Assembly (NCBI RefSeq): GCF_030580955.1
Contig: NZ_JAUQON010000007.1
Location: 1-64,000 of the forward strand
Length of the DNA: 64,000 nucleotides
Source of the DNA: Hymenobacter convexus
GTDB lineage: Bacteria > Bacteroidota > Bacteroidia > Cytophagales > Hymenobacteraceae
Direction: 5' to 3'
This document shows, piece by piece, positions 34,073-40,737 of the stretch. Both the position numbers and the translations under genes were made by a program. The notes below the pieces were generated by a model, which saw only the letters and a program-made list of their open reading frames with translations, had not been told where the DNA came from and searched no databases. Within the stretch, counting starts at the first letter, position 1, and each line of letters begins with the position of its first letter.

Positions 34073-35014
34073 TTGCCAACCGCTCAAGACCGTTACCGCG
34101 ACTTCTGCCGCACCGCGCCCGACGTGCCGGTGTTTGCGCAGCCCTGGTACCTGGATGCCTGCGCCGAAGGCGGCGCCTGGGACGTGGCGCTGGCCGAAGA
34201 AAACGGCCATGTGGTAGCGGCGCTGCCGTATTTCTTTAAGCAGAAAGGCCCATTTCGCTACGCCACCATGCCGCCGTTTGTGAAATGGCTGGGGCCGTAC
34301 CTGCTGCCCGAGTTTCGGGGGGTGTTGAAGAAGGAGCATTTGCTACTGGAGGAGTTGATTAAGCAGTTGCCTGCTTTGGCGGCTTTCAAGCAGAATTTTT
34401 ACCCCAGCACCACCAACTGGCTGCCGTTTTACTGGGAGAAATACCGCCAAACCACTTACTACACATACCGCCTCAATGGCTTGCACAACCTGGCCCAGAT
34501 TGAAGCGGGTATCAACCGCAACATCCGGCGCAACCTGCACAAGGCGCGCGAGCAGGTGCAAGTGGTGCATAGCCTCGGCCCCGAACGGTTTTATGAGCTC
34601 AACAAAATGAGCTTCGACCGGCAGGGCCTGCCCATGCCCTATTCCTGGGCGCAGTTTCAACGGCACGATGCGGCGCTGGCGGCCAACAGCGCCCGGCAGT
34701 TTTTCTTCGCCGTGGATGCGCAGGGGCAGGTCCACTCGGCTTCGTATTTGATTTGGGATAAGCAAGCGGCCTATTATCACCTCGCCGGCGACGACCCAGC
34801 CCTGCGCGACAGCGGCGCGGGCATCCTGCTAATTTGGGAGGCCATTCGCTACGCCAGCGAGGTATTGGAGCTGGCCTGCTTCGATTTTGAGGGCAGCATG
34901 CTGCCCGCGGTGGAGCGCATCCGGGTGCAGTTTGGGGCGGTGCAAACGCCGTATTTCTTTGTGTGGAAGTATAATTCGCGGCTTTTTGAGCTGTTGGAGC
35001 GCGTGAAACCGTAA
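34073..35014 (+). CDS. GNAT/FemAB-like acyltransferase, probable TTG start
   Basis: About 313 residues of the GNAT-like fold found in FemAB-type and cellulose-associated acyltransferases: VFAQPWYLDACAEGGAWDVA, LPYFFKQKGPFRYATMP, the RNLHKAREQV block, and a C-terminal ILLIWEAIRYASEVLELACF followed by DFEGSM. No signal peptide. No ATG sits at a sensible place: the only upstream ATG lies inside the Kazal gene in another frame, so the TTG at 34073 is inferred. The acceptor (peptidoglycan precursor, sugar or lipid) is unknown. A family A hairpin follows. Confidence 0.75.
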   Translation: MPTAQDRYRDFCRTAPDVPVFAQPWYLDACAEGGAWDVALAEENGHVVAALPYFFKQKGPFRYATMPPFVKWLGPYLLPEFRGVLKKEHLLLEELIKQLPALAAFKQNFYPSTTNWLPFYWEKYRQTTYYTYRLNGLHNLAQIEAGINRNIRRNLHKAREQVQVVHSLGPERFYELNKMSFDRQGLPMPYSWAQFQRHDAALAANSARQFFFAVDAQGQVHSASYLIWDKQAAYYHLAGDDPALRDSGAGILLIWEAIRYASEVLELACFDFEGSMLPAVERIRVQFGAVQTPYFFVWKYNSRLFELLERVKP

Positions 35015-35033
35015 TAGTTGAACATCAAAAGAG

Positions 35034-35135
35034 AACGTCATGCAGAGCGCAGCGAAGCATCTTGCCCGCTACTACTAATCCGGATGATTGAATTGCGTTG
35101 TGCGGTAAAGATGCTTCGCTGAGCTCTGCATGACG
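35034..35135. repeat. Family A hairpin after the acyltransferase gene
   Basis: AACGTCATGCAGAGCGCAGC opens the left arm; the right arm is GCTGAGCTCTGCATGACG with one mismatch. Inner GAAGCATCTT pairs with AAGATGCTTC. The loop holds an unpaired stretch longer than usual. Confidence 0.88.
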
Positions 35136-35173
35136 GCCTGTTAATCCTAATTAACACTCTTATTTTCAAATAT

Positions 35174-35545
35174 ATGCCCGAAAAACGCTACGTCCTCAAC
35201 CCCTCCCCTTTCGTGGTGCCCACTACCGATGGCAAGCTCATCGAAGAACACGTGGGCGGTGCCAGCACCGGCACCTCGGCCTACAGCCTGGCCCACATGG
35301 TGGCCCCGCCGCTCTGGAGCGAGCCGCACCAGACGCCCAGCTTCGACGAAATCACCATTGTGGTGCGCGGCCGGAAGCGGTTTGAAATCGATGGCGACGT
35401 GGTGGAATTGCAGGCCGGGCAGGCCTTGCTGATAAAAGGCGGGGCGCGGGTGCGCTACTCCAATCCCTTTAATGATGAGTGTGAGTACTGGTCTATTTGC
35501 GTGCCGGCCTTCAGCCCCGACACGGTGAACCGCGAGGCTGAATAA
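35174..35545 (+). CDS. Cupin-domain protein
   Basis: A 123-residue single cupin beta-barrel. The core DEITIVVRGRKRFEIDGDVV, then LQAGQALLIKGGARVRY shows cupin motifs 1 and 2, but the metal-ligand histidines are sparse (one His in SEPHQTP near motif 1). It may bind a small molecule rather than act as a dioxygenase. It lies 37 bases upstream of the dienelactone hydrolase gene on the same strand. Function unknown. Confidence 0.8.
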   Translation: MPEKRYVLNPSPFVVPTTDGKLIEEHVGGASTGTSAYSLAHMVAPPLWSEPHQTPSFDEITIVVRGRKRFEIDGDVVELQAGQALLIKGGARVRYSNPFNDECEYWSICVPAFSPDTVNREAE

Positions 35546-35582
35546 CCATCGTATTTTCCATTAAGTCAGTACATTTAGCCGC

Positions 35583-36440
35583 ATGGACCAACGCATCATC
35601 GACCTCTTCGACGAATACACCCACGCCCCGCTGTCCCGCAAGGATTTCATGGAGCGGCTGGTGAAACTGGCTGGCGGCACCGCCCTGGCCTTTTCGGCCC
35701 TCTCGGTACTAGAGCCCGGCTACGCGGCCGCCGCCACCGTGGTACCAGAAGACGATAACCTGGAAACCGAGGAAGTGAGCTGGCCCGGCGACGGCGCCAC
35801 CGTACGCGGCTACCTGGTGAATCCGAAAGGCAAGAAAAAGCGCGGTGCCGTGGTCGTCATCCACGAAAACCGGGGGCTGACGCCGCACATTAAGGACGTG
35901 ACGCGGCGCGTAGCGCAGGCGGGCTACCTGGCGCTGGGTGTGGATGCGCTGAGCGTGGTAGGTGGCACGCCGGCCGACGAGGACGAGGGCCGGAAGCTCA
36001 TCGGCCAGCTCGACCCGCTGAAAAACCTGAACAACTACCTCGCGGCCCTCACCTATCTGCGCGGCCGGCCCGACTGCAACGGCCGCACCGGCGCCGTGGG
36101 CTTCTGCTGGGGCGGCGGCCTGGTGAACCAGTTGGCCGTGCACGACCCCAAACTGAACGCCGGCGTGGCCTACTACGGTGCCCAGCCCAAGGCCGAGGAT
36201 GTGCCCAAAATAAAGGCCGCCCTGCTGCTGCACTACGGCGGACTCGATACGCGCATTAATGCTGGCATTCCGGCCTACGAGGCAGCCCTGAAAGCGGCCG
36301 GCACCAAGTACGAGCTGTATGTGTACGAGGGTGCCAACCACGCCTTCAACAACGACACCTCGCCGGCCCGCTACAACGCCGAAGCCGCCAAGCTGGCCTG
36401 GGACCGCACCCTGAAACTATTCAAGGAAAAACTGGGATAG
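35583..36440 (+). CDS. Dienelactone-hydrolase family protein
   Basis: A 285-residue alpha/beta hydrolase. The triad is visible: C175 in GFCWGGG, D222 in GGLDTRIN and H253 in GANHAFN; HENRGL near residue 94 is the family's supporting motif. An N-terminal extension of about 55 residues (SRKDFMERLVKLAGG, then an Ala-rich hydrophobic run) resembles a Tat-like or anchoring export signal, so the enzyme may be periplasmic. Dienelactone hydrolases open lactone rings; this substrate is unknown. A near-consensus -7 box (TACATTTA, 35570) lies 5 bases before the ATG. Confidence 0.9.
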   Translation: MDQRIIDLFDEYTHAPLSRKDFMERLVKLAGGTALAFSALSVLEPGYAAAATVVPEDDNLETEEVSWPGDGATVRGYLVNPKGKKKRGAVVVIHENRGLTPHIKDVTRRVAQAGYLALGVDALSVVGGTPADEDEGRKLIGQLDPLKNLNNYLAALTYLRGRPDCNGRTGAVGFCWGGGLVNQLAVHDPKLNAGVAYYGAQPKAEDVPKIKAALLLHYGGLDTRINAGIPAYEAALKAAGTKYELYVYEGANHAFNNDTSPARYNAEAAKLAWDRTLKLFKEKLG

Positions 36441-36492
36441 TTGGGCAACCGCGGCGGTTTTAGCGGCATCTTTGCGGTATCGACCGGTACTC

Positions 36493-36810
36493 ATGTCGCG
36501 TAAGAAGCTACCCCTTCTCTTCGCTGCCTTGGCCTTCAAAGCCACGAGCAGCATGGCCCAAAGCCAGCCATCCCCGGCGCGGCAACCCGTTACTGACCCT
36601 GACTATCAGCAGGTGACGGTGCCGGTGCCCCGCGCCGTGTCGCTGGTGACGGACGTGGCGGCGGCGCTGTTTTCGCGCAGCTCCGACGGCAAAAGCAAAG
36701 TGCAGGACATCATGGACCGCCGCCGCAAACGCTCCGAAACCGGTGACCAAAACCTGAAAGTGAGTATTCCGAAGAACGGGCTGACGCGCACGCTGGGGCT
36801 GGTGGAGTGA
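36493..36810 (+). CDS. Small secreted protein, unknown
   Basis: A 105-residue protein with a signal peptide (KLPLLFAALAFKATSSMAQ; cleavage after AQ or MAQ). The mature part contains VPVPRAVSLVTDVAAALFS and a strongly basic segment DIMDRRRKRSETGD, and ends NGLTRTLGLVE. No family is recognised. It follows the hydrolase by 52 bases and is followed by a family A hairpin. The ATG at 36493 was chosen since it begins the signal. Confidence 0.55.
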   Translation: MSRKKLPLLFAALAFKATSSMAQSQPSPARQPVTDPDYQQVTVPVPRAVSLVTDVAAALFSRSSDGKSKVQDIMDRRRKRSETGDQNLKVSIPKNGLTRTLGLVE

Positions 36811-36833
36811 ACCAGCGTTTGACTAACTAAAAA

Positions 36834-36927
36834 AACGTCATGCTGAGCGCAGCCGAAGCATCTCTACCGCAGGAGTAAATAATTACCTCCTCGGTAGAGA
36901 TGCTTCGGCTGCGCTCAGCATGACGTT
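36834..36927. repeat. Family A hairpin, best-preserved copy
   Basis: Arms AACGTCATGCTGAGCGCAGC and GCTGCGCTCAGCATGACGTT are perfect and continue through CGAAGCATCTCTACCG. The loop AGGAGTAAATAATTACCTCC is itself nearly self-complementary. It stands between convergent genes and can also act as a terminator (it ends in a long T run). Confidence 0.95.
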
Positions 36928-36957
36928 TTTTTTTTTAGCGCATACCGCCAACGTGCT

Positions 36958-38514
36958 CTACTGCGGCTTCGCCGCTGCAGGCAGCGGCTTACGGGGCAGT
37001 TTCTGGTCGCGCATGGCGGCATCGTACACGAAGCTGGCTACTACCACGGACGCCTGTTTCAAGTCGTCGGCGATGAGGCGGTCGTAGGTGTCCTGGTTGG
37101 TGTGGTGGGTGGTGGGGAAATAGTCGAGGCCATCTTGGATAAACTGGAAGCCGGGCAGGCCCACGGCGTCGAAGGCGATGTGGTCGGTGCTACCGGTGTT
37201 GCGCAGCGTCACGGTGCTGGCGCCGAGGTCGGCGAAGGGCGCGAGCCACTGCTGGAAGATGGGCGCCACAGCCTCGTTGCCCTGGGCGTAAATGCCGCGG
37301 ATTTTGCCGGCGCCGTTGTCGAGGTTAAAGTAGGCGGCCAGCTTCTCGTGCTCGGGCTTGAGCTGCATGGTGGTGGGGTCGGCGAAGTGGTTTTTCACGT
37401 AGCCGCGCGAGCCGTGCAGGCCCTCTTCCTCCTCGCCCCACAGGGCAATGCGGATGGTGCGGCGCGGCTTCAGGCCGCTGGCTTTGAGGATGCGGACGGC
37501 CTCCATCATCACGGCACAGCCGGCGGCATTATCCGTAGCGCCGGTGGCGGCGTGCCAGGAATCGAGGTGGCCGCCGAGCATGACGACTTCGGATTTCAGC
37601 TTTTTGTCGGTGCCGGGAATTTCGGCCACCACGTTGTAGCCTTTCAAATCCTGAGTCTGGAAGCGGGTTTTGGTTTCCATCTCCACTTCTACCGGCACGC
37701 CGGCTTCCACCAGCCGAATGAGGCGCAGCTGGTCCTCGGGCGCGGTTTCAATTTCAGGCAGCGCGGGCTTGGCATCGGCGGCGTAGGGGGCGCCGTTGCT
37801 GGTGTTGAAGGTGCCGTAGATGCCGCCGCGGGCACTGAGCACGCCGGCCGCGCCTTCGCTCACCAGCATCTCGGCCACGGCGGTGCGCAGGGCGGCCATG
37901 GCTTTGCGGGAGGCCAGCATGGTGGCATCGGGCGCGGTGCGGGCTGGGGCGGTGGCCGGCTCGGTCATCTTTTTGAGGTCCTCGTCGGAATAGCGGCGGA
38001 TGGCGCCCTCGGTGGCGGGCTTGGGCGGGGTAGCCACGCTCATCACCACGATTTTATCGCGCAGCTGGCCTTTGTACTGGGCCAGGTCGGCTTCGGTGGC
38101 GGCTTTCATTACGACAACCTGCTTGCGCACGGGGCCGGGCGTGCTGGGCGTCCAGGCCTTCGGGATGCCTACGATGGTGTGGTAGTAGGGCGCCGTCATG
38201 GCCACGTACGACTTCTCGATGTCCCAGCCGCGGCCGAAGTCGCCCCAGGCTTCGATGTTGGCGTTCACGAGGCCGTATTTGGCGAGCTGGGCTTTGGTCC
38301 ACTCGTTGGCGCGCTTCAGGCCGTCGGAGTTGGCGAGGCGCGGGCCGTTCACGTCGGTGAGGTAAAAGGCGGTTTCCATCACCTTGGAGCGGTTCATGCC
38401 TTCGTCGCGGATTTTGGCGAGGGCCGCCGCGTCGAGTTTTTCAGCCGTTTGGGCCCAGGCGGGCGCTGCTGTAGCCAGCGTGCCGGCCAGGGCCAGGAGC
38501 ATCAGTTTGTTCAT
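36958..38514 (-). CDS. Secreted M28-family metallopeptidase
   Basis: A 518-residue zinc aminopeptidase/carboxypeptidase-type enzyme with a signal peptide (LMLLALAGTLATAAPAWA, cleavage before QT). It has a protease-associated-like insert in the first half and the M28 core in the second: MLGGHLDSWHAATGATDNAA gives two metal ligands, LWGEEEEGLHGS the catalytic Glu and third ligand, and TDHIAFDAVGLPGF with HHTNQDTYD the last ones. The ATG at 38514 starts the signal. Probably periplasmic or outer-membrane; substrates unknown. Confidence 0.93.
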   Translation of the reverse strand: MNKLMLLALAGTLATAAPAWAQTAEKLDAAALAKIRDEGMNRSKVMETAFYLTDVNGPRLANSDGLKRANEWTKAQLAKYGLVNANIEAWGDFGRGWDIEKSYVAMTAPYYHTIVGIPKAWTPSTPGPVRKQVVVMKAATEADLAQYKGQLRDKIVVMSVATPPKPATEGAIRRYSDEDLKKMTEPATAPARTAPDATMLASRKAMAALRTAVAEMLVSEGAAGVLSARGGIYGTFNTSNGAPYAADAKPALPEIETAPEDQLRLIRLVEAGVPVEVEMETKTRFQTQDLKGYNVVAEIPGTDKKLKSEVVMLGGHLDSWHAATGATDNAAGCAVMMEAVRILKASGLKPRRTIRIALWGEEEEGLHGSRGYVKNHFADPTTMQLKPEHEKLAAYFNLDNGAGKIRGIYAQGNEAVAPIFQQWLAPFADLGASTVTLRNTGSTDHIAFDAVGLPGFQFIQDGLDYFPTTHHTNQDTYDRLIADDLKQASVVVASFVYDAAMRDQKLPRKPLPAAAKPQ

Positions 38515-38841
38515 TGAAAGGGGATTGAATGGGCTTTTGTATCGGTCTAAGGTAAGCAAAACGGCAAACGTGTGGCAGCGGGCATGAAGCCCCAAAAGCC
38601 TGAAAACCGGCTCCTCGCGGCATTCCTGGAGACGCTTTCCGTGGTTCGGTCTGGCAATAGCACCGGTTGGTCGGTGCCTGGCGCCTCCCCGTCCACCCTG
38701 GCGTTTTTGGTCGCAGTTCGGCCGGTGGTTTGCAAATACCCTGGCAGGATGAGTCGATTCTCACCTCCGGCGCCCGCTGTCTGCAGCATTCGAGCCCAGC
38801 TTTTTTCACTTCCCTTCTTCACCCCTCTTCATCTAGAAACC
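38515..38841. other. Long divergent intergenic region, no gene seen
   Basis: 327 bases between the divergently transcribed M28 peptidase and the first repeat protein. An open frame crosses it but its sequence is not protein-like. No repeat-family arm, terminator or clear TAnnTTTG box was found; TTTG words near 38730 could be -33 elements. Promoters for both flanking genes must lie here. Confidence 0.5.
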
Positions 38842-39261
38842 ATGAAAGCTTCCTTGTTTTCCATCATCGCCGCTGCTGCCCTCTTCACTTCCTCCGCCGC
38901 CTTTGCCGCCGAGGGGCCCTTCGACCACCGCTACGATGGCCGTGACGACCGCAACAGCAAAGACTTCAACTACGGCTACGACCGTAACCACCGCGTAAGC
39001 AATGCCGAAAAAGCCCGCTGGGAAGCTGCCCACCGCAACGACGGCCGCCGGGATGACGACCGCCGCAACGACCGCGACGACGACCATTTCGACCGCAACC
39101 AGAACTATGGCTTCGACCGCAACCACCGCGTAACGGCCCAGGAACGTGCCCGCTGGGAAGCCCAACAACGTGCTCAGCGCGAAGCTCAGGAACGGGCCCA
39201 GCGCGAAGCTCAGGAGCGCGCCCGTTACGAAGCAACTCACCGCCAATATGGCCACCGCTAA
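38842..39261 (+). CDS. Secreted HRVT/ERxRWE repeat protein 1
   Basis: A 139-residue secreted protein with signal KASLFSIIAAAALFTSSAAF (cleavage near AFA). It holds two copies of a roughly 30-residue unit: NYGYDRNHRVSNAEKARWEA and NYGFDRNHRVTAQERARWEA, each preceded by Asp/Arg/Asn-rich sequence. The tail repeats AQREAQER. The protein is very polar with alternating acidic and basic residues. A paralogue lies immediately downstream. No family is recognised; extracellular ion or polyanion binding is possible but speculative. Confidence 0.75.
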   Translation: MKASLFSIIAAAALFTSSAAFAAEGPFDHRYDGRDDRNSKDFNYGYDRNHRVSNAEKARWEAAHRNDGRRDDDRRNDRDDDHFDRNQNYGFDRNHRVTAQERARWEAQQRAQREAQERAQREAQERARYEATHRQYGHR

Positions 39262-39386
39262 GATGGCCGGCCGGCGCTAAAGCCTGATTTGGGCGATGAT
39301 TCGGACCTCTTGGTCCAGCTTAATGCGCCAGCGCTGGCTTTCCGCCCCACGTTTGCACTGCTTGTGTGAACCACCCGTGGAGATGT

Positions 39387-39414
39387 GGCCCCCGGCACTG
39401 CGGTGTCGGGGGCC
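39387..39414 (+). terminator. Terminator of repeat protein 1
   Basis: GGCCCCCGGCAC and GTGTCGGGGGCC pair (one G-T pair) around a four-base loop, followed by CTTTCC. It lies between the two repeat-protein genes. Confidence 0.7.
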
Positions 39415-39469
39415 CTTTCCAGCAGTCTTGCCCTCTATTCTTTTTTTAACATCACCCCCCACCAAACCC

Positions 39470-39850
39470 ATGAAAACCTCATTCCTTTCCATCCTCGCGG
39501 CAGCCAGCCTGATGGCCAGCACGGCAATAGCCGCGCCCGCCACCAGCCACACTGCCGCCACCGTGCTGCAGAACCCCTACGACCGGCAGAACGACCGCAA
39601 CGACAAGGACTTCAATTACGGCTTCGATAAGAAGCACCGCGTGACGCCCGACGAGCGCAAGCGCTGGGAAGAAGCCCACCGCAACGACCGCAAAGACGAC
39701 AAGCATGACCGCAAAGACGAGCGGAAGTACGACAAGCGCGACGACCGCAACGACAAAGATTTCAACTACGGCTTCGACAAAAAGCACCGCGTAACGAACG
39801 AGGAACGCGCCCGCTGGGAGGCCGCCCACCGCAACGACGGGCGCCGCTAA
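39470..39850 (+). CDS. Secreted HRVT/ERxRWE repeat protein 2
   Basis: A 126-residue paralogue of the preceding gene. The signal peptide is KTSFLSILAAASLMASTAIA. Two copies of the unit follow: NYGFDKKHRVTPDERKRWEE and NYGFDKKHRVTNEERARWEA, each preceded by DRNDKDF and followed by AHRND; the spacer is rich in Lys and Asp. The two units here are closer to each other than to those of protein 1, suggesting internal duplication or gene conversion. Function unknown. Confidence 0.75.
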   Translation: MKTSFLSILAAASLMASTAIAAPATSHTAATVLQNPYDRQNDRNDKDFNYGFDKKHRVTPDERKRWEEAHRNDRKDDKHDRKDERKYDKRDDRNDKDFNYGFDKKHRVTNEERARWEAAHRNDGRR

Positions 39851-39875
39851 GCCGCGCACCGGCCCGAACTGACGC

Positions 39876-39912
39876 AAAAAGTCCCGCTTGATTACTCTCG
39901 TTGGGACTTTTT
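39876..39912 (+). terminator. Terminator of repeat protein 2
   Basis: AAAAAGTCCC and GGGACTTTTT are perfect arms around a 17-base loop, 25 bases after the stop. Confidence 0.8.
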
Positions 39913-39974
39913 CGTACAACGCTTTTGCAAGACCCATTTCCGTTTCTCACCTCCCAACCATTCCAACCAATTTC

Positions 39975-40532
39975 ATGAAAAAGTCCCTGTTGCTCCTGCT
40001 GGCCGCCTGCGCCATCACCATTGGCAGCGCCGCTGCCCAAACCACCCCCGGCGATGGCATGCAAGGCCAAGGCGGCGGCTACGGCCGTATGCAAGGCAAT
40101 CCTGATGAGATGGCCAAGCGCCAGACCGAGCGCATGACCCAGGAGCTCGGCCTCAGCGCCGACCAGTCGGCCAAAGTGCAGCAAATCATGCTGGCCCGCG
40201 GCCAGGAAATGCAGGCCATGCGCGGCCAGGCCGGCGGCGACCGCGACAAGATGCGCGAGCAAATGCAGGCCAGCCGCACCAAATACGACGCCCAGTTTAA
40301 AGAAGTGCTGACCGCCGACCAGTACACCAAATACACCGCCATGGAGGCGAACCGCATGAACCGCGGCGGCGGCCGTGGCATGGGCGGCCCCGGTGGCATG
40401 GACGGCCGGCCCGTTGATGGCGCCAGCATCGACAAGATGAAAGCCAAAACGGACGACGGCGAAAAAGTCAAAGTAAAGGGCGACAAGGTGAAGACCAAAG
40501 TCGATGACGTAAAGACGAAAACCACTAACTAA
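39975..40532 (+). CDS. Spy/CpxP-like LTxxQ periplasmic protein
   Basis: A 185-residue protein with signal SLLLLLAACAITIGSAAA (cleavage before QTT). The helical core carries two LTxxQ-like motifs: LGLSADQSAKVQQIM and VLTADQYTKYTAME, as in Spy/CpxP periplasmic chaperone or signalling proteins. Gly/Met-rich and Lys/Asp-rich stretches (KAKTDDGEKVKVKGDKVKTK) follow, the latter charged and likely disordered. A role in envelope stress is inferred from family only. A terminator follows. Confidence 0.78.
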   Translation: MKKSLLLLLAACAITIGSAAAQTTPGDGMQGQGGGYGRMQGNPDEMAKRQTERMTQELGLSADQSAKVQQIMLARGQEMQAMRGQAGGDRDKMREQMQASRTKYDAQFKEVLTADQYTKYTAMEANRMNRGGGRGMGGPGGMDGRPVDGASIDKMKAKTDDGEKVKVKGDKVKTKVDDVKTKTTN

Positions 40533-40557
40533 GCCGTTGCTCCCGGCACTGTTTAGA

Positions 40558-40591
40558 CAAAAGCCCCGGCTATCTGGCCGGGGCTTTTTGT
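40558..40591. terminator. Terminator of the Spy-like gene
   Basis: CAAAAAGCCCCGGC and GCCGGGGCTTTTTG are perfect arms around a short loop, 25 bases after the stop. It can act in both directions. Confidence 0.88.
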
Positions 40592-40619
40592 TTTTCAGGC
40601 ATTTAGAACCCTATAGATT

Positions 40620-40712
40620 AACGTCATGCTGAGCTTGTCGAAGCATCTCTACCGCGCAACGTAATTATTTACTAGTGCGGTAGAGATGCTTCGACAAGCT
40701 CAGCATGACGTT
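40620..40712. repeat. Family A hairpin between convergent genes
   Basis: Arms AACGTCATGCTGAGCTTGTC and GACAAGCTCAGCATGACGTT are perfect, continuing through GAAGCATCTCTACCGC. The variable block is CTTGTCG/CGACAAG, unlike the GCAGCCG type, showing matched change in both arms. The loop core GTAATTATTTAC is the reverse complement of that at 36834. Confidence 0.95.
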
Positions 40713-40737
40713 CTTCCTATCCGGCAGTGTAAACGCC

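Noticed and set aside
37102..38517. Long plus-strand frame opposite the M28 peptidase gene
   Set aside because: Shadow of the real gene, dominated by Gly/Val/His with no domain motif.
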